Assembly (NCBI RefSeq): GCF_002865645.1 | Contig: NW_020194585.1 | Location: 558,001 to 622,000 of the forward strand | Source of the DNA: Hyaloscypha bicolor E | Lineage: Eukaryota; Ascomycota; Leotiomycetes; Helotiales; Hyaloscyphaceae | Length of the DNA stretch: 64,000 nucleotides | Reading direction: 5' to 3' | Shown: positions 48,861 to 61,920 of the stretch, one piece after another | Layout: each line of letters starts with the position of its first letter | Numbering within the stretch: position 1 is the stretch's first letter | Program-made: the position numbers and the translations under genes | Notes under the pieces: model-generated | The model's input: the letters and a program-made list of their open reading frames with translations, nothing else | What the model was told of the DNA's origin: nothing | Databases searched by the model: none

Positions 48861-51800
48861 CAGTGTGTCAAATGATTAGGTTTGAGTTGATTAGACCCCC
48901 CTACTCAAATCAAATCAAGTCAAAATCAGGCTAATCAAATCATACTTAATTATAATCAAAGATAATCAGAGATAATTAATTAGAATCATCACGTGACTAC
49001 GCACATGACTCCGGAGCTTCGGAAGCGCAAATAAGGTTTTGGGCTAGCCGCATTAGGTATCGCTTCAGGCGTTCCTTACTAAATCGGGTATCGCGCCGCT
49101 TGGTAAGCGAAGCGGCACGAGCCGAAGGCGCTAGAACCTCCTCGATTTTCTAGTAATTCCTCGCCACCTTATAAATCGAATTATTATAAATAAAATAGCT
49201 AAAAATAAGCCCTCTTACAAATAGATGCTTTGAGATTAGGGGATTATAACTAATCAGATGCTTATTAAAGAATCTTCTAGATTCCAGAGAATTTATATAT
49301 AAATAAGTGATTTTCCTCTTGTTACTCCCTTTTCTTTTTACTTCACATATAAATATCTCAATAACTATAGCTCCAATTAAGAAGCTTTCGACTATAAACT
49401 TACTTATTATTACTCGATATATTCGAAAATGTCTCAGCAATCCACTATTAACCTTAATATCCTCCAAAATAAAGAGGATTTCGAACTAGAACCAATTTCG
49501 AAACAACCTCCTATTTTTAAGCTTGGCTTAATGAAAAAGACTTTAGACTCTCCTAAAGCTAATCCGGAAAATATTAATAATTATCGAACAGTTACTGTTC
49601 GATGCCTCTTTAAGGGGTGTACGTAAGTAATATATATTATTAATTTAATTTTAAATAACTAATATAATTATAGTAAAAAATTCAAAAATTAACGAATCGG
49701 TAATTCAATAAGCAATTATAAAGCTCACTACCTTACTACGCATAAGTCAGTTAATATAGATGCTATATTAAAGGTCAATGAACTTCGTAAGTAATTAATA
49801 TTAATTATAAAATAATAACTAATAATTTTTATAGCTACTTCTTAAGACTCTAATCAAATGTCTATTACCGAATCGTTTAGTAAAGCCACTAGTCAAACTA
49901 GTGAAAGCTTTACTATAGTTTACTTTAAAAGATTATTATTAGACTTTATAGTTAATAATAATATTTCTTTTAGAGTAATTATGACTCCAAGCTTTAAAAA
50001 GCTACTTTAATATTTAAACTAGTAAGTTTTATTTAAAAATTACTTATATTAATATATAACTAACTTTTATATAGTGAAGTACTACCTTTATATTCTAAAG
50101 TACTTATAGATGAGCTTACTTTAAGATATAATAATAATAGTAATCTTATTAAAGAAGAATTATCGAATAATATCTTATTAAATAGTGCTTTTTCTATTAT
50201 TTTAGATGCCTGGACAGCTATAAATCAGAAGGCTTATTTAGGAATTACTATATGAGTTATTCTTATTAATAATTATTAATAAAAATATTTACTAATTTAA
50301 TTTTTAGATATTTTATAAATAAGAATTTTAAATTAAAATCTTATTTATTAGCTATAAAAGATTTAAAAGATATTCATAGCGGTAAATATATGAATTCGGT
50401 TCTATTAGAAACTTTAAAAGCCTATAGTATCGAATATAATATTACTAGGTAAGTAATATAAATCTTGTTTTTTTTTAAAAAAAAATTACTAATATATTTT
50501 ATTTAGTATTACTCGAGATAATGCTAGCTTAAACAATATCTTATTACAAGCTTTTATAAAGCATTATAATAAGGAAGGTATTAAATTTCAAGGAGATATT
50601 CCTTATATAGCTCATATATTAAACTTAGTAATTCAAGATATCTTAAAAGCTCTTATTAAGAACGATTATAATACTTCTTATTCTATAGATTTATACGAGC
50701 AAGAAAAGGACGAACTTGAAGAAAGAGAAGAAGGAGAAGAAGTAGAACAAGTAATAAGTAAGTTTCTCATATAATTTATAAGAGATTTATTAATAAATTA
50801 TAGATTTATTAATTTGGAGAAAGATTAGAAAGACTATTATAGGTCTTAAATATAATCAGGAAAATCGACGGCTATTAGAAGCTCAGATTAAAGCTTTTAA
50901 TATAGAAAATGCTCGGTTCCCTTAACTCGGTAAGTAATTATTTATTTATTTAATTATTTAATTATTTAATTATTTAATTATTTATTAATACTAATTATTT
51001 ATAGATCAAAAAACGCGGTGGTCTTCGACTTATTATATATTAAAAGACTTTTTATATATATATGAAGCTATTAAAGTAGTAATTAATAGCTCGAAATCTA
51101 AGGCTTTTAAAAATAAAAGTCTAGTTTTAACTAATATTGAAATTACTTATTTAAATAATATTTTAAATATAATTTCAATATTTGTTAAGGCTACGACTAA
51201 ATTACAAGCCGAAAACTACCCTACTATATATTATATTATACCTGAAGTATATAAAATATATAATAAACTTAAAGGTTTTAAAAGAGAGTTTAAAGTAAGT
51301 TTTCTTCTTTTATTTCTTATTATATTAATAAATATACTAATTTTAAATAGGATAAAACCTTCGAAAACGCTATTAATAAGGGAATAGCTAAGCTTCGAAA
51401 ATATTATCCTAAAACCGGCATTTTAGATAATAAAAGTAAAGCTTTATATTTAGCTCTTATTCTTGATCCTCGAATTAAAAGAGCAGGACTAGCCGGAATT
51501 GGATTAGCTCCCGGAATGGTATCTGATATATATAATAGGCTTGAAACAGACTATAATGTATAAGTATATATTTTTATTTAACTTTTAAATTTTTAAATTA
51601 CTAATTTTTATATAGATATAAACGAGACTATTTAATAGCCAATCCTCAAGACTCTAGTTCTGATACGTCTATGGAAGATTTCGACGAAGACGAACTTGAT
51701 ATTTATATAAATAATCAAGAGGATATAATAGAAGATGAATTAATAACGTATTTAGAAGAAAAGAGAGCAGATAAAAAAGTACGTAAAATTCACTTACTTC

Positions 51801-52419
51801 ACTTCAAATTTTCTTAGGAACTACTAATCCCTTTATTATAATTTATTTATATATAAGTACTAATTTAGCTATAGATTCGGCCCTTAGATTATTGGAAAGC
51901 TAATGAAGCTAGATTTCCTATTTTATCCCTTATAGCAAGGAAGTACTTAGGAATACCCGCTTCGTCCGCTGCTAGCGAGCGTTTCTTCTCACAAGGGGCT
52001 CTTATTAATACTAAACTACGTAATCGACTTAATAAGAGTACCTTTGAGAAGATTATATGTCTTAAGAGCTGGGGGGTATTTATAAACGAGGAAGAAGAAA
52101 TAAAAAGGGAAGAAAATAAAGATAAAAAAGATAAAGAGGAGGTTTCTAAGGAGGATAACCAGTTTTTTATTCCAGATTTAGACTAGTTTTATACTCTTAT
52201 ATATGTTTCATAAGTTCTGTTTATAGTTTATTAATATAGTCATTAGTTATTTAATAATCTTTAAAAATGCCTAAGAAAGTATACTTTTGTATTATCACGT
52301 GATGATTATAATTAATTATAATTAATTATCATGAAAATCAAGCTAATCAAATCATACTCAATTATAATTAATTATAATTAATTCTAATTAATTAGCTTTG
52401 ATTATTTTTTGACACACTG
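48861..52419 (+). mobile_element. hAT transposon, copy 2 (3.56 kb)
   Basis: Ends CAGTGTGTCAAA...TTTGACACACTG are flanked by the 8-bp direct repeat GGAGGCGA (48853-48860 and 52420-52427). Subterminal zones carry many GATTA/TAATC units (48875-48985 and 52320-52405). One transposase gene on the plus strand. The element is A+T-rich but less mutated than the LTR elements. It lies inside exon 3 of the 48284-53717 gene. Confidence 0.92.
49429..52186 (+). pseudogene. hAT transposase, copy 2 (nearly intact)
   Basis: ATG 49429 opens MSQQSTINLNILQNKEDFEL and reaches a GTAAGT donor after RCLFKGCT. About ten coding blocks follow, separated by short A+T-rich introns. LNNILLQAFIKHYN with FQGDIPYIAHILNLVIQDIL shows the RNase-H-like core; LILDPRIKRAGLAGIGLAPG follows. 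The hATC dimerisation domain (51880-52080) is undamaged: DYWKANEARFPILSLIARKY, GIPASSAASERFFSQGALI and RNRLNKSTFEKIICLKSWG. The stop TAG is at 52184-52186. Only a few lesions are seen: TAA before YLN near 50008, TAA in NARFP-stop near 50934, and a donor near 50250 that reads ATGAGT where GTGAGT is expected. These fit a single light round of RIP. Confidence 0.8.
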
Positions 52420-53717
52420 GGAGGCGATTCAGGATCATCATCCGCTGATGGAGGAGCCTTGTTGGGCGTACAATTGGGACCAACATCCGACCCTCTCCTT
52501 TCCGTGGGTATTGCTCCGACTTCTGGGCCTCTGATTGGTGCTGGTGTAGGACCAACTCCAGTGGCTCTTCTATCCGTTGGCATTGATCCTACCGGTACAC
52601 TTCTAGGTGTCGGATCGGGACCAACCACCGCACCCCTATTATCCGTTGGTGTTGATCCGCTAGGCGGCTCCACTGCACCCCTCCTGGGCGTCGGATCAGG
52701 TCCTACTTCAGCTCCCGTGCTATCTCTCGGAGTAGGAGCCAACCCACATACAGCAACCTCCACCGCTGCACCAGCCCCACCAGTATCTACAACCATCCCA
52801 CCATCCACAGCCACCCAAGCGCCACCCTTAAGCATCTCATCACACTCACCCTCCTCGCTGATTTCACTCACTCAAACACAACCATCTACGACCCTTCAAA
52901 CCACGCTCCTGACATCCTTCACCGCCGCCCCAGATAGCGAACCTTCGAGTTCTGGTGTCGGACTCCCAGGCACAGGAGGAAACACAGGAACGAATACGGG
53001 TACTAATAGCGGGACGGTTGATAATGGAGGTGGGACGGGCGCAAATGGCGTTGTTGCTACTTCTAGTAAGCATAGTAATACCACGAGGATTATTGGGATT
53101 TCTGCGGCTGGTGAATCTCCCCTCCCCTCTGTTTTTGGTTTTAAGATTTGAGATAAGACAGAGGCTGATGAAGATGAAAAACAGTTGGAGCAGCAGTACT
53201 CTCCGTAGTCTGCCTCTTCTTCATCCGCCGCTTCTTCCGCAATCACCGCCTGGGTAAAGCAGAGTACCCACCTCCTTCTCCGCTCCTTCCTTCCATGGAA
53301 GATACACTGCTTCCACCGGGGATTGCGCGGAGTATAAGTCAGAGGTCGAAATTATCTCATTCTAGTAATAATAGTGAGGATTGGCGGAGTGATGTTGATG
53401 GCGGGAAGATGGGGATGGAGCTTGGAGGGGGTGAGGGGAGGTATGCGAATACGTTTGTGAGGAGGGATGTTGCGAGTAGGAATGGAGGGTTTGGCCAAGG
53501 GTATCGCGATGTGGGCGATGTGAGTCCACTGAATCCGCTTCCCCCGGTTAAGATGAGGGGTGGGCGTGGGGACGAGAACAATAGGGATGCAGGGAGAGAT
53601 GTATTTGTGGATGGAATGGTGTTTAACTTGGTGCCGAAGAGTCCCGTGAAGAGGGTGGAGTTGCAAGGAGAAGGTGTGGAGAAGGAGAAGGAGAAGTTTT
53701 TTGAGCTGTCTGTTTGA

Positions 53718-54494
53718 TAGTCGATGGAACGGAGGGGAAAAGAGGAAACGTAACATATGATAATGACGAATGGCAGAAACGATAGTGAAACGAGAATGGG
53801 ATATTATTTTTGGAGATTAGAATTGGAGAACAAGAATTCGAGGGATGGCCTGGGCATTAATTCTTTGCTAAGAGCAGAGGGAAGCTGCGATTGGGCGAGG
53901 AGACGAAGAGTAATTACTTCTTTATAAAAGCGGTGCACGTGTCTTCGGATGCGCACCTCTTTTACGTAAGAGAATCGCGGCCCTACTGCAGCTTGTCCCC
54001 ACCCTGGGCACCTGAGGATATACTCTCCACCCGTGAACTGAAAACGGACCTCAGTCGAAAGATTCAGAGATCCTGAATATCTCCACGCGAAGGGGGTAGA
54101 AGTCTACCACTCAAGTAGGGTATATTTCGACATAAATCTACTATGAGCGCACGTTGACTTCCTGGCCCTAATAGTTTATTTTAAGAGAGGGGGCACCTGA
54201 GTCCTAGTTCAAATTTGAGGGGAAGCGGGCCTTATGTGCAGATTTAGTGTCGCGCTTATGAGTTTCTGAGGTCATTGCTATCCGCTCAGCACGTATACAT
54301 CCAGGGAAATCCATATTTTCCACGGCAATTCAGCTTCAAATATTGCTTTCAACTGCTAAAGCTCTAACTAATACTTCGTGGAAGAGAGGAGGCAATCGTG
54401 ATCAAAGTACAAAAAAAATCCATCTCCGCATACCATTCCCTCCAATTAACAGCACTTGTGCATATTCCAGCATATTCCAAGAGCCCTTCACTAA
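53718..54494. other. Intergenic region downstream of the split membrane-protein gene
   Basis: Normal composition, with a CACGTG motif at about 53937. Short frames lack family features. Confidence 0.45.
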
Positions 54495-54800
54495 TTAGTC
54501 ATCATTCGACAAGACAAACAGGCTTTTCTCACTTAGAGTTATATCAAATTCTCTCCTCCATGTTTCAACATTCTGAACCTCCCAAAGCACCTCCTTTTGA
54601 GGAAGCGGCGAGAGAGCAAGACCTGCGAAAGTAGTGTATCTCACAGGGGTACCGACGTCGATGAACTTGTTGAGAAAATGGGCATTGGATTCCACTCTGT
54701 AGTCACATTTGCTAGCCAGTTTCAAGGGGCTGTCAAGGGGGACAAATTGTGCTCGGCTTTAGAAGTTTGTCTATTAGAAACAGCGTTCGTTTAGTGAAAT
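54495..54800 (-). pseudogene. Fragment resembling a fungal transcription-factor middle region
   Basis: A 76-codon minus-strand frame contains TPVRYTTFAGLALSPLPQ then KEVLWEVQNVETWRREFDIT. This resembles the LPLPxxxLWEAxxAExWR region of fungus-specific zinc-finger transcription factors. No DNA-binding domain is nearby and the frame has no start context, so it is at most a relic. Confidence 0.3.
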
Positions 54801-54950
54801 CACCATGTGCTGTACGTCGGAGTATTCATTGATTGGACAAAGCGATAGAACAAGGTTGAGCTGGCAATAATTTGAATAGAGAAACACAACCTGTTTATTA
54901 GAATAGTTCAGCGTAAAGTGTATGAACAATTTTCAAACAGGTTTTAGTAA

Positions 54951-56198
54951 TAGTGTGGGCTCCGATAAATTATCGATCGTAATTATCGATTAATAATCGT
55001 TATTGGCTAATCGATTAATAAACGATCGATATTAATAATTATCGTTAATAAAAGTGGGCCCCAGCTATTAAGCGAGCCCTATTATATGAATATCTCGCTT
55101 TCTAGTTTAATTATAAACCGATTAGTATAAAGATTAGTATAAATGTAGACTATTATTACTATACTATTATATTTCTATTTAATAGTCTATTATATAATAT
55201 AGATAATATAATTATTACTAATACTATTAATGTAATAGGGCTATAATGGCTAGTATAAGGGCATGATCTGCTAAGGACAGGATATTAGAAACAGGTATAA
55301 AATAAAGCTAAGCCGGAATTACTTGGGCGGAATAATACTAAAGGTTAAGGCATTCTCCCTACTTTATTTCATAGCTTAGTATTTTCTAATATATGAGATT
55401 CTTTAAACTTTGAGCCTTTAACTATTATATTAATTTCGCCGTTATATAATACTAAGCTTACTCGACTCGGCCTATAGAGGCAATATAATACTACCGGCAA
55501 AGAACTTGTATTTATTCTTGAAAAGTAAAGACAGAATACCGCTTTTAATATTCGATAACCTCTTTGAACTATAAAGAACTAGAGAGCTTAGCTAGAAGTA
55601 TAATATTCTCTATAATCTAGTTAACCTCGGAGTCTGGCCCTTAACTAGAGCAGATAATGCTCCCCTTCTAGTAATTAGTTCTCTGCTAATATAAAAGAAA
55701 AAAGATACTATTCTCTATAATCCGATTAACCTCGGAATTTGGCCCTTAACTAGAGCAGATAATATTTCCTCGATACTAATAAGAGTAAAAGAACCGGCCC
55801 CTTTTCCTAGTATAAGAAGAATTAGTAATAGTCTACTAATTTAAAATAAGAAAAGATAATAGTCGGTTTTAGTTTACTAACTTAAAACTAGATAAGATAA
55901 TAATTAGTTATAGTTTACTAATATTAAATAAGAAGAACTTACTTAGTATTTATCTCTATAACTAATATTTCTTCTAAAGCTATTATAGATAGCCTGGGGC
56001 CAAGTATTATTATTATAGGTATATTAGATAAGAGGCTCTAGTATAATAAAATAGAGAAGCTAGACTTTAATATTATAAACCTATATTACTAAGAAAGCTA
56101 TTATAATACTATTTTAGAAAAAAATATTAAAAAATAGCTAGCTAATTTAGAACTCAAAATTAGTATAAATACTTTAAAAATAAATAAGGCCTAGTAAA
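54951..56198. repeat. A+T-rich relic with hAT-like end and a tandem duplication
   Basis: Begins TAGTGTGGGCTCC (compare hAT ends CAGTGTG) followed by many ATCGAT/TAATCG units to about 55045, then A+T-rich non-coding sequence. Two copies of a segment with TTAACTAGAGCAGATAAT lie at about 55605-55665 and 55709-55770. No open frame. It borders the GATTA target copy (56199-56203) of Copia element 2. Confidence 0.4.
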
Positions 56199-56203
56199 GA
56201 TTA

Positions 56204-56374
56204 TATTATAATAAGAATTACTAAATTAGGGCTAGTATAATTACTTCGCTTAGTTAGAATCTATATACTTACTTTCTAAAGCTTTATACTTTACTTAAAC
56301 TCTTTTCTAGCTAGTTTAATAAACTCTTTTACTATTTAATATAACTTCCTACTCTATAATCTTTATATATATTA
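56204..56374 (+). repeat. Left LTR of Copia element 2
   Basis: Same length as the right LTR. By eye about eleven differences, all transitions (C/T or G/A), consistent with RIP acting on two once-identical copies. Confidence 0.85.
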
Positions 56375-56387
56375 GTTATAAGCCCGG
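56375..56387 (+). promoter_or_regulatory. Primer-binding site (half initiator-Met tRNA type)
   Basis: GTTATAAGCCCGG directly follows the LTR. Allowing one G-to-A change it is GTTATGAGCCC, complementary to the anticodon region (GGGCTCATAAC) of initiator methionine tRNA, the half-tRNA priming used by many Copia elements. Confidence 0.6.
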
Positions 56388-59300
56388 CCTTACACTAATA
56401 AGCTTTCTAATTAGTATACTACAGAGAGTATTTAAGAGCTTATTTAATTCATTCTTCGAAAAATTATACTTTAGTTCGCATTTCCGGTATTAACTAATTA
56501 ATAGAACCCATTTCTATAATTCCTATAGTTTCTAAAAGTTTAATTGTAATTATATCAGAAGCTATAGTAAAGATTATTGCCCTAAAGAACTGCAGTTTCT
56601 GGATAGACTAGTTTAATGCTTTCTATAAAGTAGCTAGTAATAAGAGCATTTGAGATAAGATTAACTTATTTAATAATAAAGTAATTAAAACGAATATAGT
56701 AGCTCTTTCCAGGCCTCCCCTTATAATTAACGAGCTTATACTAAAGGAAATAGAGGCTCGCTATACCAGATACTAAGTTAAAGCAGAGAATTAGAATAAG
56801 AATACTCGACCTATAATTAAGAAAGAATTAAAACTAGTATTTCTATAGCCTGTAATATTCGGGGATATTAGAGATTACTATTCGGCGCTCTTACGGAACT
56901 ATAAGATCAAGAAACTAGACTAGATAAATAAGCTAATATACTACTATATAATTAGGTAATAGCTTTATTAAATAGTTAATATAAAGATTCTTATAAATTT
57001 TACTTTGGGATTTAAAGAAAGTAAATAGAGCTCTATTTATAAGATTCTTAAGGCTTTATTAACGAAATATAATTCTATAAATATAGTATAAATTACTACT
57101 ACTTGGAGAGTATATAGCTCGGTTCTACTATAAGTAAGTAAAGGAAGAATAAGCCCAAAATACTAGTTTACTAATTAGAAGAAGGCGCTTAATAGAGCTA
57201 GAGTTCTTAAAATTACTAAAATTAAAGGTACTCTAGTAGTAATTGAGTTCTTAATAGCCCTCTAGTAGAAGCTTGCACTAATATAGGCAATAGAATAGCT
57301 TAGTAATTTATATAATAAAGACGAACTAGGGCTTCTAATTCTTATACTTAAATAATATAGCCAGGTATTTAATTGAATTATTTTAGAAAATTAGAATACT
57401 AAATACTTAGAAGCTTCTATAATCTTTATTATACTCGGGAATCGAACTAGTAAAGAATTAGCTAGTAAACCCGATTCGGATAAGTATAAGTACTATAAAT
57501 ACCCTTATAAGAAGTCTAAGAACCTTAAATATTACTAGAACCTACTTAGCTATATTACTATAGAAATTATAATTACCGGATTAAATAAAACTTGAATAAA
57601 ATTCAAGCCTAATAAGAAACAAATTAGAAAGATCCGGGAAAGACTATTAACCGAATATTAGAAGAATCTAAAACCTTAGCTAGAAGAGAAATATAGTATA
57701 AAAATTACTAGTAAACGAGCTATAAAGAAACTAATACCCGGTACTAGTTCTAAAAAGAAGCCCAAAGTATCCGGAACCCAATTTCCTAAGAACTTTAATA
57801 CTACTCTAGTAAATCTAATACTTATAATCCAAAGCCCAGATTAAGAAATCTATATAATACTTAATTTCTTAAGACATCTGCTTTTTCAGAGCACCTTATT
57901 AAATAACTATAGTACTATATATCTAGTTAATAGTAAGAATCTAATTAATTCTAGTACTTTTATTAAAGCAAAAATTAATAATTATATAAAAGCAGAAATA
58001 ACTAGTCTTCTAATTATTAGATATAGTACTTATATAATTAAAAACGTAATTAATAGATCTTTAGAACTATATACTAAAGATCTAATCCTTTATAATATTA
58101 TAGTTATTAAAGGATTTTATATAAATATTATTTCTAAAGCTTGCCTAGTAAAAAAGAAAGCTTAATATTATAGATATAATCTTATAATTAGATTAGAAGA
58201 TTATAAAGAGAATATAATATTAATATAATTAAAGTATAGATTTAATTTAGTTTTCCTTAAATATAAGCCGCTCTTTACTTACTCTAATATTTCAATCGAA
58301 ATTCCTATTAGTACTAGTAATATACTTATATTTCTAATACTTAAATATTTAATTAGAGCTTAATATAAGAGATTAAGGGAATATCTCAAGCCAAGAAATA
58401 ATTTAGAAGAAAAATAATATGCGAGAGTAAAGTATTTAGCTTATAAAACTCTATAAAAGCTTATTAATTATATATATAACGTGAAAATTAATAGACTAAT
58501 AAGAATTATATACGAATTTTATACTCAGATATATATTAGGCAAGTAATCTTATATAGGCTAACTAAAAGAAAGTTTACTCGACTATTTTAGAAAATCTTA
58601 TAAAACTTATTTAATTACTTAAATAGCTATAATAATTTGAGCTGAATTCTAATAATTAAGAATAAATTTAATAAAAAGATCTTTAGATACTTTTTATAAA
58701 ATAAAGGGAATTTAGTAATATTTAATATAATTAGGGATTTTAAGTAATAGATATATAAATAATATAACCTTTTAATTACTTATATTAAGTATAATTAGAA
58801 AAAAGTAGTTATTTTAATTCAAGAAATATTAGCCTATTAAATCTAGATAAAGAAAGAAAGTATTAAAATCGAGTTTTCTTTTTTATATATATATAAGCCA
58901 AATAGTAATACTAAATAAGTAGGGCAGAAGATTATAAATAAGGCTATTATAATATACTTAATAGCTAATTTACCTAAAAAGCTATAGCCGGAAAGCTTTA
59001 TAGCTATAATTTACTTATATAATTAAAGCCTCTTATATATAAACTATTAGAAAATACTAAATAAAGTATTTAATTCGTAATTTCGCAATTATTTCCGTTA
59101 GTATAATCTAGAGCTTATAGCTCAAATAATAATTAATTTTAGGCCTAATTAAAATAAGATCTATATATATAATTCTAGGGTATATCTAATAATTAAGGAC
59201 TATAAAGTAAAATAAAATAAGAAAGTATTTAAGATTATATTATATAGATATATTAGATATTTAATTAGATATATTATATCTAATATTTATAAAATCTGGA

Positions 59301-60589
59301 TTCTTATATTTAATAAAGTAATTATTATATATAATATTATATTTAATAAGAATATATTTTATAAAAAGAATTATAAATATACTAAAGGTTATAATATAGA
59401 AATTATAAAAGATATAATAGAACTACTTTTAGAGAATAAGATTTAGAATACTAAATTAATCTTTAAAAATAAGAAATTATAGTATAATAACTTATTAGAG
59501 TAAATAGAAAATAAGCCTAAACTAGGGAATAATAAGTAAATAAACTAATAATTAGAAGAGCCTATAAGTATACTAATTAGTTATAACTCGGGAATAGAGA
59601 GCTTTATAGCCTTACTAAAAATAGAACTTATAATTCCATAAAGTATTCTAGAGCTAGAAAGTATACTAGAGCCTAGAAATAGTAGAAATAAAAGTACTAA
59701 GCTCTTAAGAAGGCTTAGTATTATAGAGAGAAATATAATAAAGTATATTGGAATTATTAGAGAAATATACTAAACTAATAAAAGCAGAAAAGAATCTTTT
59801 TAGAACTAATAATAAGGTTTACTAATAGCTTCTATAAGTAAAGTAGGAAGCTTACTTATAAAACAAGTAAATAGCTTAATAGAAATAGAAGAATTCTTTA
59901 TAAAAAAAAAGTAAATAGCTTAGCTAAAGTAGAAAATTAAATAGTAAAACTAAAGAAAAAATAGATAAGGAAGCTAATTATTAAAACTAGAAATAGGCTA
60001 ATTCAAATATACTTATATAAGGGAAATAATTAGGACAGAGATCTAGATAAAGCTAGTAATAGTATAATTACTATAGTAAGTATATTACTATAAATAATAA
60101 GTGAATTAAATTAGATTAATTATTTAGAGTTTCTTTTAGGGTTTCTCTAACCTAATTAGCTAGAGAATTATAAGAAGAAATTTAATTATAAGATTATATA
60201 TACTATAATTATAGTAATAATTTAATTAAAAGTATATCTAAAATAAAGCACTTCAGGTAATATAATAATAATAAAAATTCATATTAATAATTTTCTAAAG
60301 GCTCTAAAGACATGAAATAATCTAGAGAAATATCTAGTTAGGAAATACTTTAAATTAGATACTAAACTAGAAATTAATAACTTTAAAGCTCGAAATTACT
60401 AGAGAATTATTTCTAGTAATAAAGCAAGTATATTTCTAATTTCTTTAAAATAAGTATTTATATATAAAATTAATTCTAATAGATATATTACTCGGTATTA
60501 CTTAAGGCTAGTAGTTTATAGAAATCTCTAAAAGAAGGTATTACTTCTATTTATATATACTACTATACTTATAGTAAGATCTTTCCGAA

Positions 60590-61920
60590 TAACTAGTATA
60601 ATTATAGCTTATTTTAATCTGAAAATAAAATAATTTAATATTATAAATATATTTATTAATATAGAAAGAGATTCTAATAGGCCTATAATAATATATAAGC
60701 TACTAGATAGTTTTAAGATATAGTAGAAGTAAATCGAGCTCTATATAAGCTATAAGACTTTCCTATTTTATAGTATAAATACTAGATAGATATTCTTAAG
60801 AGAATTAGATTCTCTAGACTTAATAAAGAGCCTTATATTTATATAAATATAAATTATAAGATTTTTATTATTTTCTATATAAATAACTTTTAAATACTTT
60901 ACTATAAGAATAATAAAGTATATACTTAATTAATTATTACTTAGATTAAGAGAGTTTATAAGCTTTATAATATATAAGATATAAAATAGTTTCTAGGGAT
61001 TTATATAATTAGAAATTAGAAAGCTAAAAAGCTCTAGCTAGTTTATAATACCTATATTAAGAAGATTACTAAGAAGTTTAGGGTAATAAATAGAAAGTAC
61101 TCTAGTATTTTATTATCTGAAATTAATCTTTAGAGATATAGTAATTAAGCTTATCTATATTAAATCAAGATATATTAGAAGAAAATTAGATTACTATTCT
61201 ATACTATAATTATAATTAGGCCAGATATAGCTTTTATTACTTTAGTACTTTCTTAGTTCTTAATAAACCCTGCTTCAGAGCACTTTATAGCTATAGATTA
61301 GGCTCTTTAATACTTGTTTAGAACCCGGTTTTTAGTAATTTAGTATAATAGGAAATATAAAGAAATATAGCTATAAATTATATCTAATACTTTATATATA
61401 AATAATCTAGATATATAATAATTAAGCTATAGATATATAATCTCCTTATTTAGAGGTTTAATATTATAGAAAGCCACTTAATAAAGTGCTATAATTATTT
61501 CTTTAACTAAATTAGAAATATATAAAGTTACTTATATAGTAAAGGAGACTATAGCTCTCTAGAGGCTATTTAGGAATCTAAGCTTAGATCTTAAAGAGCT
61601 CTAAACTATATTCTATAATAATAAGTAAACTATTTAACTAATTATTAGATAAAATAAAAGAATTACTATAAAGCTCTATTATATTAATATCTAGAATATA
61701 TAGCTATATTAAAAGTATAATAAAGATATATTTCAAGTTATATACTTTTAAATAAGTAATATACTTATAAATAAACTTATAAAAAATCTATTCTAATTTA
61801 AATTCGAGAACTTTAGAGCCTTATTAAATCTTTAGAATATTAGAGTAAAGATTAAAACAATTAAATAATATAAAAAGAGGCTTTTATTTATATTTTTTAT
61901 TTATAAAATCTATTAAAATA
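60590..61920 (+). pseudogene. Copia element 2 reverse transcriptase / RNase H (RIP-degraded)
   Basis: Reading through stops: FNIINIFINIERDSNRPIII (family: AFNTMNAFVNAELDPNRPV) near 60640, then LLDSFKI and IELYISYKTFLFYSINT. Near 61270 comes a segment corresponding to NPSPEHFTAVDWAIRYLF, read as LQSTLQLQIRLFNTC/ASEHFIAIDQALQYLF across frames. The ordering is that of Copia pol C-termini. Catalytic residues cannot be verified. Confidence 0.6.

Larger units (their letters stand above)
48284..53717 (+). pseudogene. Single-pass membrane protein with Gly/Leu-rich repeats, split by a hAT insertion
   Basis: Model without the transposon: exon 1 48284-48387 (hydrophobic signal FDPFFVCCILILPFCIL), exon 2 48492-48726, exon 3 48775-48860 continuing at 52428-53110, exon 4 53185-53717. 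The frame is open throughout once hAT-2 and one copy of its 8-bp target are ignored. The ectodomain carries GLLGG motifs and then about six degenerate units of the form GPTxxPLLSVGxDP / LLGVGSGPT, followed by a Thr/Ser/Pro-rich stalk and a Gly/Asn/Thr stretch. The transmembrane helix IIGISAAVGAAVLSVVCLFF spans the last intron, followed by RRFFRNHR and a cytosolic tail of about 160 residues. This architecture resembles fungal wall-stress sensors, but I see no WSC domain, so function is inferred only from layout. Exon 1 is the least certain part. Confidence 0.65.

Noticed and set aside
52392..52871. 159-codon minus-strand frame rich in Gly/Pro/Asp
   Set aside because: Antisense shadow of the repeat-rich exon of the split membrane-protein gene; it starts inside the hAT border.
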